This document shows positions 42,601-51,911 of a DNA stretch of 64,000 nucleotides, piece by piece. Position numbers and translations under genes: made by a program. The notes under the pieces are model-generated. The model worked only from the letters and a program-made list of their open reading frames with translations. It had not been told where the DNA came from and searched no databases. This DNA is from Sphingomonas hengshuiensis. Lineage in GTDB: Bacteria > Pseudomonadota > Alphaproteobacteria > Sphingomonadales > Sphingomonadaceae. Positions within the stretch are counted from its first letter, which is position 1, and each line of letters begins with the position of its first letter. The stretch is taken from positions 3,100,001 through 3,164,000 of the forward strand of contig NZ_CP010836.1 of assembly GCF_000935025.1 (NCBI RefSeq), given 5' to 3'.

Positions 42601-45600
42601 ACCGGTGCGCCGGGGGTAGCCACGGTCAGGCTTACCGTCGCCACCGCCGACGTCCCGCCGGGACCCGTCGCGGTGTAAGTGAAGCTGTCGGTGCCGAAAT
42701 AGCCCGCAGTCGGCGTGTAGGTCGCGACATTGCCGGTGAAGCTTACGCTACCATGCGCCGGCGCAGTCCCGACGCTGAGGCTGGTCGTAACCCCCGTGAC
42801 CGAGGCCGTCAGGTCGATCGCCATGCCGCTGCTGTTATAGGGTACCGCCACGCCCGACTTGTTCGCGGCCACCGGCGCACCGGGGTTCGCCACGGTAACG
42901 CTGACCGTCGCCGCCGCCGACGTCCCGCCGGGACCGGTCGCAGTGTAGGTGAAGCTGTCGCTGCCGAAATAGCCCGCAGTCGGCATGTAGGTGGCGACAT
43001 TGCCGGTGAAGCTTACGCTACCATGCGCGGGCGCAGTGCCGACGCTGAGGCTGGTCGTAACCCCCGTAACCGAGGCGCTCAGGTCGATTGCGGTGCCGCT
43101 GCTGTTGTAGGTTACCGCAACCCCCGACTTATCGGTCGCCACCGGTGCGCCGGGGGTAGCCACGGTGACGCTGACCGTCGCCGCAGGCGACGTCCCGCCT
43201 GGGCCGGTCGCGGTGTAGGTGAAGCTGTCGGTGCCGAAATAGCCCGCAGCCGGCGTGTAGGTGGCGACATTGCCGGTGAAGCTTACGCTACCATGCGCGG
43301 GCGCAGTCCCGATGCTCAGGCTGGTCGAGACGCCCGTGACCGAAGCCGTCAGGTCGATCGCTGTGCCGCTGCTCTCATAGGCAACGGTCACGCCCGACTT
43401 GCTCGCCGCAACCGGCGCGCCAGGGTTCGCCACGCTCAGGCTCACCGTCGCCGCCGCCGACGTCCCGCCGGGACCCGTCGCCGTGTAAGTGAAGCTGTCG
43501 GTGCCGAAATAGCCCGCAGTCGGCGTGTAGGTCGCGACATTGCCGGTGAAGCTCACGCTGCCATGCGCGGGCGCAGTCCCGACGCTGAGGCTGGTCGTAA
43601 CCCCCGTGACCGAGGCGCTCAGGTCGATTGCCGTGCCGCTGCTGTTATAGAGTACCGCAACGCCCGACTTGTCCGCCGCCACCGGTGCGCCGGGGGTCGC
43701 CACGGTGACGCTCACCGTCGCCGCAGCCGAAGTGCCGCCGGGGCCGGTTGCGGTGTACGTGAAGCTGTCCGCGCCATAATAGCCCGCAGTCGGCGTGTAG
43801 GTCGCGACCGTGCCAGCAAAGCTCACGCTACCATGCGCCGGCGCAGTCCCGACGCTGAGGCTGGTCGTAACCCCCGTGACCGAGGCCGTCAGGTCGATCG
43901 CCGTGCCGCTGCTGTTATAGAGTACCGCAACGCCCGACTTGTCCGCCGCCACCGGTGCGCCGGGGGTCGCCACGGTGACGCTCACCGTCGCCGCAGCCGA
44001 AGTGCCGCCGGGGCCGGTTGCGGTGTACGTGAAGCTGTCCGCGCCATAATAGCCCGCAGTCGGCGTGTAGGTCGCGACCGTGCCAGCAAAGCTCACGCTA
44101 CCATGCGCCGGCGCAGTCCCGACGGCGAGGCTGGTCGTAACCCCCGTGACCGAGGCCGTCAGGTCGATCGCCGTGCCGCTGCTGTTATAGAGTACCGCAA
44201 CGCCCGACTTGTCCGCCGCCACGGGGGCACCGGGGGTCGCCACGGTGACGCTCACCGTCGCCGCAGCCGAAGTGCCGCCGGGGCCGGTTGCGGTGTAGGT
44301 GAAGCTGTCGGTGCCATAATAGCCCGCAGTCGGCGTGTAGGTCGCGACCGTGCCAGCAAAGCTCACGCTGCCATGCGCCGGCGCAGTCCCGATGCTCAGG
44401 CTGGTCGAGACGCCCGTGACCGAAGCCGTCAGGTCGATCGCTGTGCCGCTGCTCTCATAGGCAACGGTCACGCCGGACCTGTTCGCCGCCACCGGTGCGC
44501 TGGGGTTCGCCACGGTCAGGCTCACCGTCGCCGAGGCCGACGTCCCGCCGGGACCCGTCACGGTGTACGTGAAGCTGTCGGTGCCGAAATAGCCTGCGGT
44601 CGGCGTGTACGTCGCGACATTGCCAGCAAAGCTCACGCTGCCATGCGCCGGCGCGGTGCCGACGCTCAGGCTGGTGGTAACCCCCGTGACCGAGGCGCTC
44701 AGGTCGATCGCCGTGCCGCTGCTCTCATACGCCACCGCAACGCCCGACTTGTTCGCCGCCACGGGAGCACCGGGGGTAGCCACGGTGACGCTTACCGTAG
44801 CCGCCGCCGACGTCCCGCCGGGACCCGTCGCCGTGTACGTGAAGCTGTCGGTGCCGAAATAGCCCGCGGTCGGCGTGTACGTCGCGACATTCCCTGTGAA
44901 GCTTACGCTGCCATGCCCCGGCGCGGTGCCGATGCTGAGGCTGGTCGTAACCCCCGTTACCGAGGCGCTCAGATCGATTGCGGTGCCGCTGCTGTTGTAG
45001 GTTACCGCAACCCCCGACTTATCGGTCGCCACCGGTGCGCCGGGGGTAGCCACGTTGACGCTGACCGTCGCCGCAGCCGAAGTGCCGCCGGGGCCGGTTG
45101 CGGTGTACGTGAAGCTGTCCGCGCCATAATAGCCCGCAGTCGGCGTGTAGGTCGCGACCGTGCCAGCAAAGCTCACGCTACCATGCGCCGGCGCAGTCCC
45201 GATGGCGAGGCTGGTCGTAACCCCCGTGACCGATGCCGCCAGTTCGATCGGCGTGCCGCTGCTTTCATAGGCCACCGTCACGCCGGTCTTGTCGGCCGCG
45301 ATGGGCGCGGCGACATAGGTGAATTGATCCGATCCCGACGTCGCGCTGGTCTGGCCGCCGACCGTAACGGTGACATCGACGACACCCGCCGCTCCCACAG
45401 GGGTAGTGACGGTCAGCTGAGTCGCCGTCGCGCCGGTCACCGTCGCGGTCGCGGCGCCGAACCGGACGGTGTTGCTGGCCGCCGTCGTGCTGAAGCCCGC
45501 GCCCGAAACGCGCACAATCGTGCCCCCGGCCGCAGGACCGCTGACGACGTCGAGGCCCGTCACCGTCGGCGCCACAGCGAGGCTGCCGCTTGAGGTCGCG

Positions 45601-48600
45601 GCAGTCGTCGGCAAGCCGCTCGGCGTGAAGGACCCAAGGGAGAAGGCGCCGCTTCCTGCGCTCGTGCCCTGCAAATGGACGATAACGGTACAGCTGCCCG
45701 CCGGAACGCTGACGTTATCCAGATCGATCACCCCGGCACTCGGCACCGAAGCCCCGCTATTCGAGCAGGTTCCAGTGAAGAAAGGCGAGACGAGGCCAAG
45801 GATCGTGTTCGGAAAGGTGATCCGCGGGGTGAACTGCGCGCTGGTGCTCGCATTGGGATTGCCGAACGTCACTGTCAGCTGCCCGGTGGCGCCCGCCGCA
45901 AGCTGCGACGCGCTGAAGCTCAGGCTCGACGTCAGCGCCTGCGCCGCCACCGACACCGCAAAACTCTGCGGGCTTTGCGGCGCCGCGTTCCAGTGCGCAT
46001 TGCCCGCCTGGTCGGCATTGACGGTGCAGGTCCCGGCGCCGGTGAAGCTCACCACCCCGGCCGAAATCGTGCAGACTCCCGCGCTCGACGCATCGACCGT
46101 GAAGCTCACGGACAGCCCGGATGTCGCGGTCGCGGCCGGCGTATAGGTCGTCCCGCCGACGACCGCAGTCGCAGGGGCGGTGGAGGTGTACGCAATCGTC
46201 TGCGCGCCCGTCGCGATGGTGAGCGCATAGGCGCGGCTGCCCGTGAACGCCGCATTGTCGGTGGCGGTCACGGTGAAGGCGAACGTCCCCTGCGCCGTCG
46301 GCGTGCCGGTCAGGGCCCCGCCGGCGCCCAGGCTCAACCCGGCAGGCAGCGTGCCAGCGGTGACGCCGAAGCTATAGGGCGCGATGCCGCCGCTCGCGCT
46401 CAGCATTGCCGAATAGGCCGTGCCTACCGTGCCCGCGGCCAGCGTGGTCGGCGTGACGGCGATCGTAGGTGCAGCGACGTTCAGCGTGTAGCTGCGGCTG
46501 CCGCTGAACGGCGCGCCCGTGCCCGTGGCGCCGCTGTCGCTCGCCGTCACCTGTACCGAGAAGGTGCCCGATACGGTCGGCGTTCCCGAAAGCAGCCCCG
46601 CAGACGACAGCGAGAGTCCTGCCGGCAGCGCGCCGGTGGCCGAGTAGCTATACGAACCGGTGCCGCCGCCGGCAGTAAAGGTCTGCGAGAAAGGCGTGCC
46701 CGCGGTCGCATCGAGGGCGCCCGAAGCGGGACTCACGCTGATGGTCGGCGCGGCAATCGTCAGCGTGTAGCCACTGACCAGGGAATAGGGCGAGCCCGAC
46801 CCCGTCGTGCTGTCGGTCGTCCGGATCGAGAAGCTGAACGAACCCACCTCGGTCGGCGTGCCGGCCAGTTCGCCGGTCGCCGCCAGCGTGAGCCCGGCAG
46901 GCAGCGTACTCCCCGCTGCCAGGGCATAATTATAGGGCGCGGTGCCGTCGCTCGCCGCAAAGCTGGCCGCATAGGGCGTGCCGGCCACGCCCGCGCTCAA
47001 CGAACCGGGCGTCAGCGACAGTGTCGGCGCGGCCACGACGAGGGTGTAGCTGCGGGTTCCGGAAAAGGGTGCTCCGGCCCCGGTCGAGCTATCGGTCGCC
47101 GTCACGGAGAAGGTGAAGTTCCCCGCCCCGCTCGGCGTCCCGGACAGCGTGCCCGTGGACGTCAGCGTCATTCCGGGAGGCAATGTGCCGGCGCTATGGG
47201 CATAGCTGTATCCCGGCGTCCCGCCAGCCGTGCTGAACACCTGCGAGAACGGCGCGCCTGCCGTCGCACCCGCCAGCGTCACCGGCGACAGGACGAGCGT
47301 GGGGGCGTCGACGGTCAGCAAGAATGTCCTGGCCGAGCTCTGGTTTGCCGTGTCGCTCACGGTGACGGTGAACGTGGTCGCCGTGAGCGCCGCGCTGGGC
47401 GTCCCCGAGAGCAGGCCGGTCGTCGGCGAAAAGCTCAGCCCCGGGGGAAGCGTGCCGCCGGTCAGCGTGTAGGTGAGCGCCCCGCTGCCGCCCGCCGCGG
47501 TGACGGGGGTGCTCGAGAACGCCGTGCCGACCGGGCCGGAGACCCCGGAAATCGCCTGAGTCGTGGTCAGCGCGGGCGCTGCCGTGAAATTGCGAGTCGC
47601 CGAGGCCGGCGATACATTGCCCGCCGCATCCGCGGCGGTCGCGCGGACCGTGTGGGGCCCCGCTGAAAGCGCGCTGCCCGGCGTGAAGCTCCAGCTGCCG
47701 GCGCCGCTCGCGGTCGTGCTGCCCAACGCGCTGCCGTCGACGATCACGCTCACCGCGGCATTTGCTTCCGCGCTGCCGGTGAATGTCGGCGTCAGCGCCG
47801 TCGTGGCGCCCTCGGTCGGCGCGCTGATCGCCGGCGACGCAGGGGCTATCGTGTCGACAGTGAAGCCGTTGGTGCTGGAACTGGCACCGACCACGCCCGA
47901 ATTGGTTGCGGTCGCGCGAACCGTATGTGCGCCTTCCGAAAGCGCCGAGGCGACGGCAAAACTCCACGCCCCGGCACCCGAGGACGTCGTCGTCCCGAGA
48001 CTGGACCCGTCCACATAAACGGTGATCGTGCGCGACGCCTCTGCCGTCCCGGTGATGGTCGGCGTCGCAGTTGCGACCACGGCGCCGTTACTCGGTGCCG
48101 ACACCACGGGCGCCGCCGGTGGCACGATATAGCTGAACTGATCCGAGGCGCTCGTCGCGCTCGTCCCGCCCGCGGTGGTGACGCGCACATCTACCGTGCT
48201 GCTGCCCGCAGGCGCGGTTGCGCTGATCGACGTCGCGCTGTTGACCGTGAAGCCGGTCGCCGCGGTCCCCCCGAAGCTGACCGCCGTCGCGCCGCTGAAC
48301 CCCGTGCCCGTCAGCGTGACCGTGGTGCCGCCGGTGCTCGGGCCGGAGGTCGGTGAAATCCCCGTGACGGAGGGCGCCGCAACGTAGGTGAACTGGTCCG
48401 AGGCGCTTGTCGCGCTGGTCCCGCCCGCGGTCGTGACCCGGATATCTATCGTGCCGCTGCCCGAAGGCGCCGTCGCGGTGATCTGCGTCGCGCTGTTCAC
48501 CGTGAAGCCCGTCGCCGCGGTCCCCCCGAAGCTGACCGCAGTCGCGCCGCTGAACCCCGTGCCCGTCAGCGTGACCGTAGTGCCGCCGGTACTCGGGCCG

Positions 48601-51500
48601 GAAGTCGGCGAAATCGCCGTGACGGTGGGCGCCGCGACATAAGTGAACTGGTCCGAGGCGCTCGTCGCGCTCGTCCCGCCCGCGGTGGTGACGCGCACAT
48701 CTACCGTGCCGGTGCCCGACGGCGCGGTTGCGGTGATCTGCGTCGCGCTGTTCACCGTGAAGCCGGTCGCGGCGGTCCCCCCGAAGGTGACCGCAGTCGC
48801 GCCGCTGAACCCCGTGCCCGTCAGCGTGACCGTGGTGCCGCCGGTACTCGGGCCGGAGGTCGGCGAAATCGCCGTGACGGTGGGCGCCGCGACATAAGTG
48901 AACTGATCCGAGGCGCTCGTCGCGCTCGTCCCGCCCGCGGTGGTGACTCGAATATCTACCGTGCCGCTGCCCGAAGGCGCGGTTGCGGTGATCGACGTCG
49001 CGCTGTTCACCGTGAAGCCCGTCGCCGCGGTCCCCCCGAAGCTGACCGCAGTCGCGCCGGTGAATCCCGTGCCCGTCAGCGTGACCGTGGTGCCGCCGGT
49101 GCTCGGGCCGGAGGTCGGTGAAATCCCCGTGACGGTGGGAGCCGCGACATAGGTGAACTGATCCGACGCGCTCGTCGCGCTCGTCCCGCCTGCGGTGGTG
49201 ACTCGAATATCTACCGTGCCGCTGCCCGAAGGCGCGGTCGCGGTGATCTGCGTCGCGCTGTTCACCGTGAAGCCCGTCGCCGCGGTCCCCCCGAAGCTGA
49301 CCGCAGTCGCGCCGCTGAACCCCGTGCCCGTCAGCGTGACCGTGGTGCCGCCAGTACTTGGGCCGGAGGTCGGCGAAATCGCCGTGACGGTGGGCGCCGC
49401 AACGTAGGTGAACTGGTCCGAGGCGCTCGTCGCGCTCGTCCCGCCCGCGGTGGTGACTCGGATATCTACCGTGCCGCTACCCGATGGCGCGGTTGCGGTG
49501 ATCTGCGTCGCGCTGTTCACCGTGAAGCCGGTCGCCGCGGTCCCCCCGAAGGTGACCGCCGTCGCGCCGCTGAACCCCGTGCCCGTCAGCGTGACCGTGG
49601 TGCCGCCAGTACTTGGGCCGGAGGTCGGCGAAATCGCCGTGACGGTGGGCGCCGCAACGTAGGTGAACTGGTCCGAGGCGCTCGTCGCGCTCGTCCCGCC
49701 CGCGGTGGTGACTCGGATATCTACCGTGCCGCTACCCGATGGCGCGGTTGCGGTGATCTGCGTCGCGCTGTTCACCGTGAAGCCGGTCGCCGCGGTCCCC
49801 CCGAAGGTGACCGCCGTCGCGCCGCTGAACCCCGTGCCCGTCAGCGTGACCGTGGTGCCGCCAGTACTTGGGCCGGAGGTCGGCGAAATCGCCGTGACGG
49901 TGGGCGCCGCGACATAGGTGAACTGGTCCGAGGCGCTCGTCGCGCTCGTCCCGCCTGCGGTGGTGACGCGCAAATCTACCGTGCCGCTGCCCGAAGGCGC
50001 GGTCGCGGTGATCTGCGTCGCGCTGTTCACCGCGAAGCCCGTCGCCGCGGTCCCCCCGAAGCTGACCGCAGTCGCGCCGCTGAACCCCGTGCCCGTCAGC
50101 GTGACCGTGGTGCCGCCGGTGCTCGGGCCGGAGCTCGGTGAAATCGCCGTGACGGAGGGCGCCGCAACGTAGGTGAACTGGTCCGAGGCGCTCGTCGCGC
50201 TTGTCCCGCCTACGGTGGTGACGCGCACATCCACCGTGCCGCTGCCCGAAGGCGCGGTCGCGGTGATCTGCGTCGCGCTGTTGACTGTGAAGCCGGTCGC
50301 CGCGGTTCCCCCGAACGTAACCGCAGTCGCGCCGCTGAACCCCGTGCCCGTCAGCGTGACCGTGGTGCCGCCGGTGCTCGGGCCGGAGCTCGGTGAAATC
50401 GCCGTGACGGAGGGCGCCGCAACGTAGGTGAACTGGTCCGAGGCGCTCGTCGCGCTTGTCCCGCCTACGGTGGTGACGCGCACATCCACCGTGCCGCTGC
50501 CCGAAGGCGCGGTCGCGGTGATCTGCGTCGCGCTGTTGACTGTGAAGCCGGTCGCCGCGGTTCCCCCGAACGTAACCGCAGTCGCGCCGCTGAACCCCGT
50601 GCCCGTCAGCGTGACACTAGTGCCGCCGGTACTCGGGCCGGAGGTCGGCGAAATCGCCGTGACGGTGGGCGCCGCGACATAAGTGAACTGGTCCGAGGCG
50701 CTCGTTGCGCTCGTTCCGCCGGCCGTCGTCACCCGCACATCCACCGTGCCGCTGCCCGCAGGCGCGGTTGCGGTGATCGAGGTCGCGCTGTTGACCGTGA
50801 ACCCGCTGGCCGCCGTCGAGCCGAAGGTCACCGCAGTCGTGCCGGTGAAATCCGTCCCGGTGATCGTTACGCTGGTGCCGCCGCTCGCGGGACCCGAGCT
50901 CGGCGAGATCGAGGTTACGGCGGGCGCCGCTGGCGTGGCAGATACCACCGTTATCCTTATGTCGTAATATCCGCGCGGGACTGAAAAGCTTTTCCCGTCC
51001 GCCAGAAATTCGGTGGTCACGCCAGATGCGATCCGATCGGTGCCCGTAAAGCCCGATGGAGGCGTGTAGATCAGTCCGGTGGAGGTCGTCTGGACGGAGC
51101 CGCCCTGCTGAGTCGCTACCGCATTACCGTTCAAGATCTGGTTGCCGCCATTGGTCAGCACAAAACTGGCGCCCGCCCCGCCACCTGAGAATTTGCAGAT
51201 CGACGTCTGATGATAGCCGGTATGCTTGGTGAGAATGACGTTGTTGCTGGAACCCGCGACCACGCGAAGCGACGTCAGCGTCCCGCTCCCGTTGGTGGTG
51301 TCGCTTCCAACGGTGGTGACGCTGTCGCTGGCGCCATAGGTCAAGGTACAAGTCGCGCTTGCGGCCGCGAGGGCATTGGGTGCGGCGAGGACAGCCAGGA
51401 TCGCGAGCATCGCCGCAGCGATCCGCGAAACGCACCGCTTGCGATCGAACGGGCAGCCCAGGTTCAGAGCGCGCATGGCGCCACCGACTCGATTTAGCAC
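39633..51500 (-). CDS. Giant TIG/Ig-repeat protein with C-terminal autotransporter barrel
   Basis: About 3955 residues from a GTG at 51500 that has a seven-G run six bases upstream; an ATG at 51476 is the alternative. The signal peptide ends near LAVLAAPNALAAAS. Order of regions: a unique N-terminal part (two cysteines); eleven 85-residue TIG/IPT repeats (SP.SGPSTGGT.VTLTGTGF); two Ig-like domains (ITVYVDGSSLG type); about six putative-Ig (He_PIG) domains (GTLPAGL.L...G.L.GTPT); one more TIG; thirteen 90-residue repeats (SSGTAIDL.ASVTGV) plus two degenerate ones; then an Arg/Ala-rich linker and a ~260-residue barrel ending LRLLLSKTF. The barrel implies type V secretion and display on the cell surface. 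Adhesion is inferred. It is divergent from the tail-collar genes. Confidence 0.88.
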   Translation of the reverse strand: MLNRVGGAMRALNLGCPFDRKRCVSRIAAAMLAILAVLAAPNALAAASATCTLTYGASDSVTTVGSDTTNGSGTLTSLRVVAGSSNNVILTKHTGYHQTSICKFSGGGAGASFVLTNGGNQILNGNAVATQQGGSVQTTSTGLIYTPPSGFTGTDRIASGVTTEFLADGKSFSVPRGYYDIRITVVSATPAAPAVTSISPSSGPASGGTSVTITGTDFTGTTAVTFGSTAASGFTVNSATSITATAPAGSGTVDVRVTTAGGTSATSASDQFTYVAAPTVTAISPTSGPSTGGTSVTLTGTGFSGATAVTFGGTAATGFTVNSATQITATAPSGSGTVDVRVTTVGGTSATSASDQFTYVAAPSVTAISPSSGPSTGGTTVTLTGTGFSGATAVTFGGTAATGFTVNSATQITATAPSGSGTVDVRVTTVGGTSATSASDQFTYVAAPSVTAISPSSGPSTGGTTVTLTGTGFSGATAVSFGGTAATGFAVNSATQITATAPSGSGTVDLRVTTAGGTSATSASDQFTYVAAPTVTAISPTSGPSTGGTTVTLTGTGFSGATAVTFGGTAATGFTVNSATQITATAPSGSGTVDIRVTTAGGTSATSASDQFTYVAAPTVTAISPTSGPSTGGTTVTLTGTGFSGATAVTFGGTAATGFTVNSATQITATAPSGSGTVDIRVTTAGGTSATSASDQFTYVAAPTVTAISPTSGPSTGGTTVTLTGTGFSGATAVSFGGTAATGFTVNSATQITATAPSGSGTVDIRVTTAGGTSATSASDQFTYVAAPTVTGISPTSGPSTGGTTVTLTGTGFTGATAVSFGGTAATGFTVNSATSITATAPSGSGTVDIRVTTAGGTSATSASDQFTYVAAPTVTAISPTSGPSTGGTTVTLTGTGFSGATAVTFGGTAATGFTVNSATQITATAPSGTGTVDVRVTTAGGTSATSASDQFTYVAAPTVTAISPTSGPSTGGTTVTLTGTGFSGATAVSFGGTAATGFTVNSATQITATAPSGSGTIDIRVTTAGGTSATSASDQFTYVAAPSVTGISPTSGPSTGGTTVTLTGTGFSGATAVSFGGTAATGFTVNSATSISATAPAGSSTVDVRVTTAGGTSATSASDQFSYIVPPAAPVVSAPSNGAVVATATPTITGTAEASRTITVYVDGSSLGTTTSSGAGAWSFAVASALSEGAHTVRATATNSGVVGASSSTNGFTVDTIAPASPAISAPTEGATTALTPTFTGSAEANAAVSVIVDGSALGSTTASGAGSWSFTPGSALSAGPHTVRATAADAAGNVSPASATRNFTAAPALTTTQAISGVSGPVGTAFSSTPVTAAGGSGALTYTLTGGTLPPGLSFSPTTGLLSGTPSAALTATTFTVTVSDTANQSSARTFLLTVDAPTLVLSPVTLAGATAGAPFSQVFSTAGGTPGYSYAHSAGTLPPGMTLTSTGTLSGTPSGAGNFTFSVTATDSSTGAGAPFSGTRSYTLVVAAPTLSLTPGSLSAGVAGTPYAASFAASDGTAPYNYALAAGSTLPAGLTLAATGELAGTPTEVGSFSFSIRTTDSTTGSGSPYSLVSGYTLTIAAPTISVSPASGALDATAGTPFSQTFTAGGGTGSYSYSATGALPAGLSLSSAGLLSGTPTVSGTFSVQVTASDSGATGTGAPFSGSRSYTLNVAAPTIAVTPTTLAAGTVGTAYSAMLSASGGIAPYSFGVTAGTLPAGLSLGAGGALTGTPTAQGTFAFTVTATDNAAFTGSRAYALTIATGAQTIAYTSTAPATAVVGGTTYTPAATATSGLSVSFTVDASSAGVCTISAGVVSFTGAGTCTVNADQAGNAHWNAAPQSPQSFAVSVAAQALTSSLSFSASQLAAGATGQLTVTFGNPNASTSAQFTPRITFPNTILGLVSPFFTGTCSNSGASVPSAGVIDLDNVSVPAGSCTVIVHLQGTSAGSGAFSLGSFTPSGLPTTAATSSGSLAVAPTVTGLDVVSGPAAGGTIVRVSGAGFSTTAASNTVRFGAATATVTGATATQLTVTTPVGAAGVVDVTVTVGGQTSATSGSDQFTYVAAPIAADKTGVTVAYESSGTPIELAASVTGVTTSLAIGTAPAHGSVSFAGTVATYTPTAGYYGADSFTYTATGPGGTSAAATVSVNVATPGAPVATDKSGVAVTYNSSGTAIDLSASVTGVTTSLSIGTAPGHGSVSFTGNVATYTPTAGYFGTDSFTYTATGPGGTSAAATVSVTVATPGAPVAANKSGVAVAYESSGTAIDLSASVTGVTTSLSVGTAPAHGSVSFAGNVATYTPTAGYFGTDSFTYTVTGPGGTSASATVSLTVANPSAPVAANRSGVTVAYESSGTAIDLTASVTGVSTSLSIGTAPAHGSVSFAGTVATYTPTAGYYGTDSFTYTATGPGGTSAAATVSVTVATPGAPVAADKSGVAVLYNSSGTAIDLTASVTGVTTSLAVGTAPAHGSVSFAGTVATYTPTAGYYGADSFTYTATGPGGTSAAATVSVTVATPGAPVAADKSGVAVLYNSSGTAIDLTASVTGVTTSLSVGTAPAHGSVSFAGTVATYTPTAGYYGADSFTYTATGPGGTSAAATVSVTVATPGAPVAADKSGVAVLYNSSGTAIDLSASVTGVTTSLSVGTAPAHGSVSFTGNVATYTPTAGYFGTDSFTYTATGPGGTSAAATVSLSVANPGAPVAASKSGVTVAYESSGTAIDLTASVTGVSTSLSIGTAPAHGSVSFTGNVATYTPAAGYFGTDSFTYTATGPGGTSPAATVSVTVATPGAPVATDKSGVAVTYNSSGTAIDLSASVTGVTTSLSVGTAPAHGSVSFTGNVATYMPTAGYFGSDSFTYTATGPGGTSAAATVSVTVANPGAPVAANKSGVAVPYNSSGMAIDLTASVTGVTTSLSVGTAPAHGSVSFTGNVATYTPTAGYFGTDSFTYTATGPGGTSAVATVSLTVATPGAPVAANKSGVTVAYESSGTPIDLSASVTGVATSLSVGTAPAHGSVSFTGNVATYTPTAGYFGTDSFTYTATGPGGTSAAATVSVTVAPPGAPVAANKSGVAVAYESSGTAIDLTASVTGVSTSLSIGTAPTHGSVSFADNVATYTPTAGYYGTDSFTYTATGPGGTSAAATVSVTVATPGAPVAANKSGVTVAYESSGTTIDLSASVTGVATSLAVGTAPAHGSVSFAGNVATYTPTAGYFGADSFTYTATGPGGTSDAATVGITVEVPPVADLASLSDVAIAYDSPGTAIDLTRAITGVVTSLSIKSAPAHGSVSLAGRVATYVPSKGYFGDDSFTYTATGPGGTSAPASVTVTVALPPPPLVASANATVTGAAVGTSAGSIRIDLAPLITGEYGAIQIVTEPIHGDVTLTSGAQTANARDALAVAAPTATIALYRPAVGFVGTDSFAFAAVGPGGVSAPGVVTITVLGPVPMALSKTAATGDGQTVSVDLTAGATGGPFNAAAIVSVTPTDGATAVLVASGSGATQAYRLDVTPKARFSGSVVIAYTLSNAYGTSAPAIVTVSVQARPDPTTDPNLRGVIDSQAETARRFARSQVTNFLRRTEQLHANGGAGAAQMGVSLMSRDGSGYAPQRPGMDDSAFQITERMRMSSEDPSLGAAAKLPRNPWSRGGAAGIAASSTGAPTARTATEAAADGVPAEDAGDPDASGDTGRRIGSVAIWSGGAIEIGTRDRDTDRTKITATTSGLSGGADLKLAEGVIVGVGGGYGNDISSIGNGAARVRGRSSLFAGYASILPAKGIFLDAVVGRGDLSFTTRRNVAGVNAKTTGSRDGTMTLAALSLGVDHGGDALRFALYGRGDYLAADLDAYIEAGAGRYDLRFDARKVRSVTGTLGTRIEYRQPFDFGIVLPRLRAEWSHEFADVDAQMLDYADIPGVATYRIDSSGWRREQFQLSLGTRLELPSLWAFDVEMGARGGSGETAATLRLLLSKTF
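41800..45310 (-). repeat. Array of thirteen 270-base Ig-like repeats
   Basis: Thirteen 270-base in-frame units encode 90-residue modules (SSGTAIDL, TAPAHGSVSF, YTPTAGY(F/Y)G.DSFTYT, GPGGTSAAATVS). A block around 43671-43860 recurs almost unchanged at 43941-44130. Two degenerate copies continue toward the barrel (to about 41200). Confidence 0.88.
48115..50925 (-). repeat. Array of eleven 255-base TIG/IPT repeats
   Basis: Eleven in-frame 255-base units encode 85-residue TIG domains. The units at 49408-49662 and 49663-49917 are identical base for base as far as can be checked by eye, and 50173-50427 and 50428-50682 differ at only a few bases. Edge units are more diverged. Confidence 0.88.
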
Positions 51501-51911
51501 TGAAATCCCCCCCGCCCCAACCGGGCGCCCCCGTATTCGGTGCCTGGAACCCGCCATCCCCTCGCGCGCCCGGCACCTTTGACACCAAAGAACACGACAG
51601 AATCGCGTTCCCTTCCGGCCCTATCCCTTCACTTACAGAGAGACTCTCATAATAATCAACAAATATGATTTACGCCGCATCAACGTTGATTGGCACGGAA
51701 AAACAGGCACTTAAGTACCTTTCACTTCAAAATGGAACCCTCTCATCTTGACTATTGGAACAGTACGGCACAGAAAACGAGTCGCAGCGGCACCTTCGCT
51801 GCCAGTTGTTCATCACACTATAAGCCTAGGAATCGACATCCACATTGAGGGAGTCGGAGGGCAAATTACGTGTGCTCGAAGAGTGCGCGATATTGGGAGG
51901 GGGATGCCGCT
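51501..51911. promoter_or_regulatory. Divergent promoter region between the giant autotransporter and the tail-collar operon
   Basis: 411 bases, AT-richer than anything nearby (51650-51800), with no credible gene. A perfect 12-base palindrome ATCAACGTTGAT lies at 51679-51690, and a near-palindrome around CACTTAAGTAC at 51708-51718. TTGACT at 51749-51754 could be a -35 element for the rightward genes, but no good -10 partner was found. A common operator for both directions is plausible. Confidence 0.45.

Noticed and set aside
39858..45593. A 1911-codon open frame on the plus strand opposite the giant autotransporter
   Set aside because: It is a shadow of the repeat-rich, GC-rich gene on the other strand: it is Arg-rich and repetitive with the same 270-base period, has no domain and no ribosome site.
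41800..50925. Regular direct repeats considered as a CRISPR array or satellite DNA
   Set aside because: The units are 255 and 270 bases, in frame, contiguous without spacers, and encode TIG and Ig-like domains.
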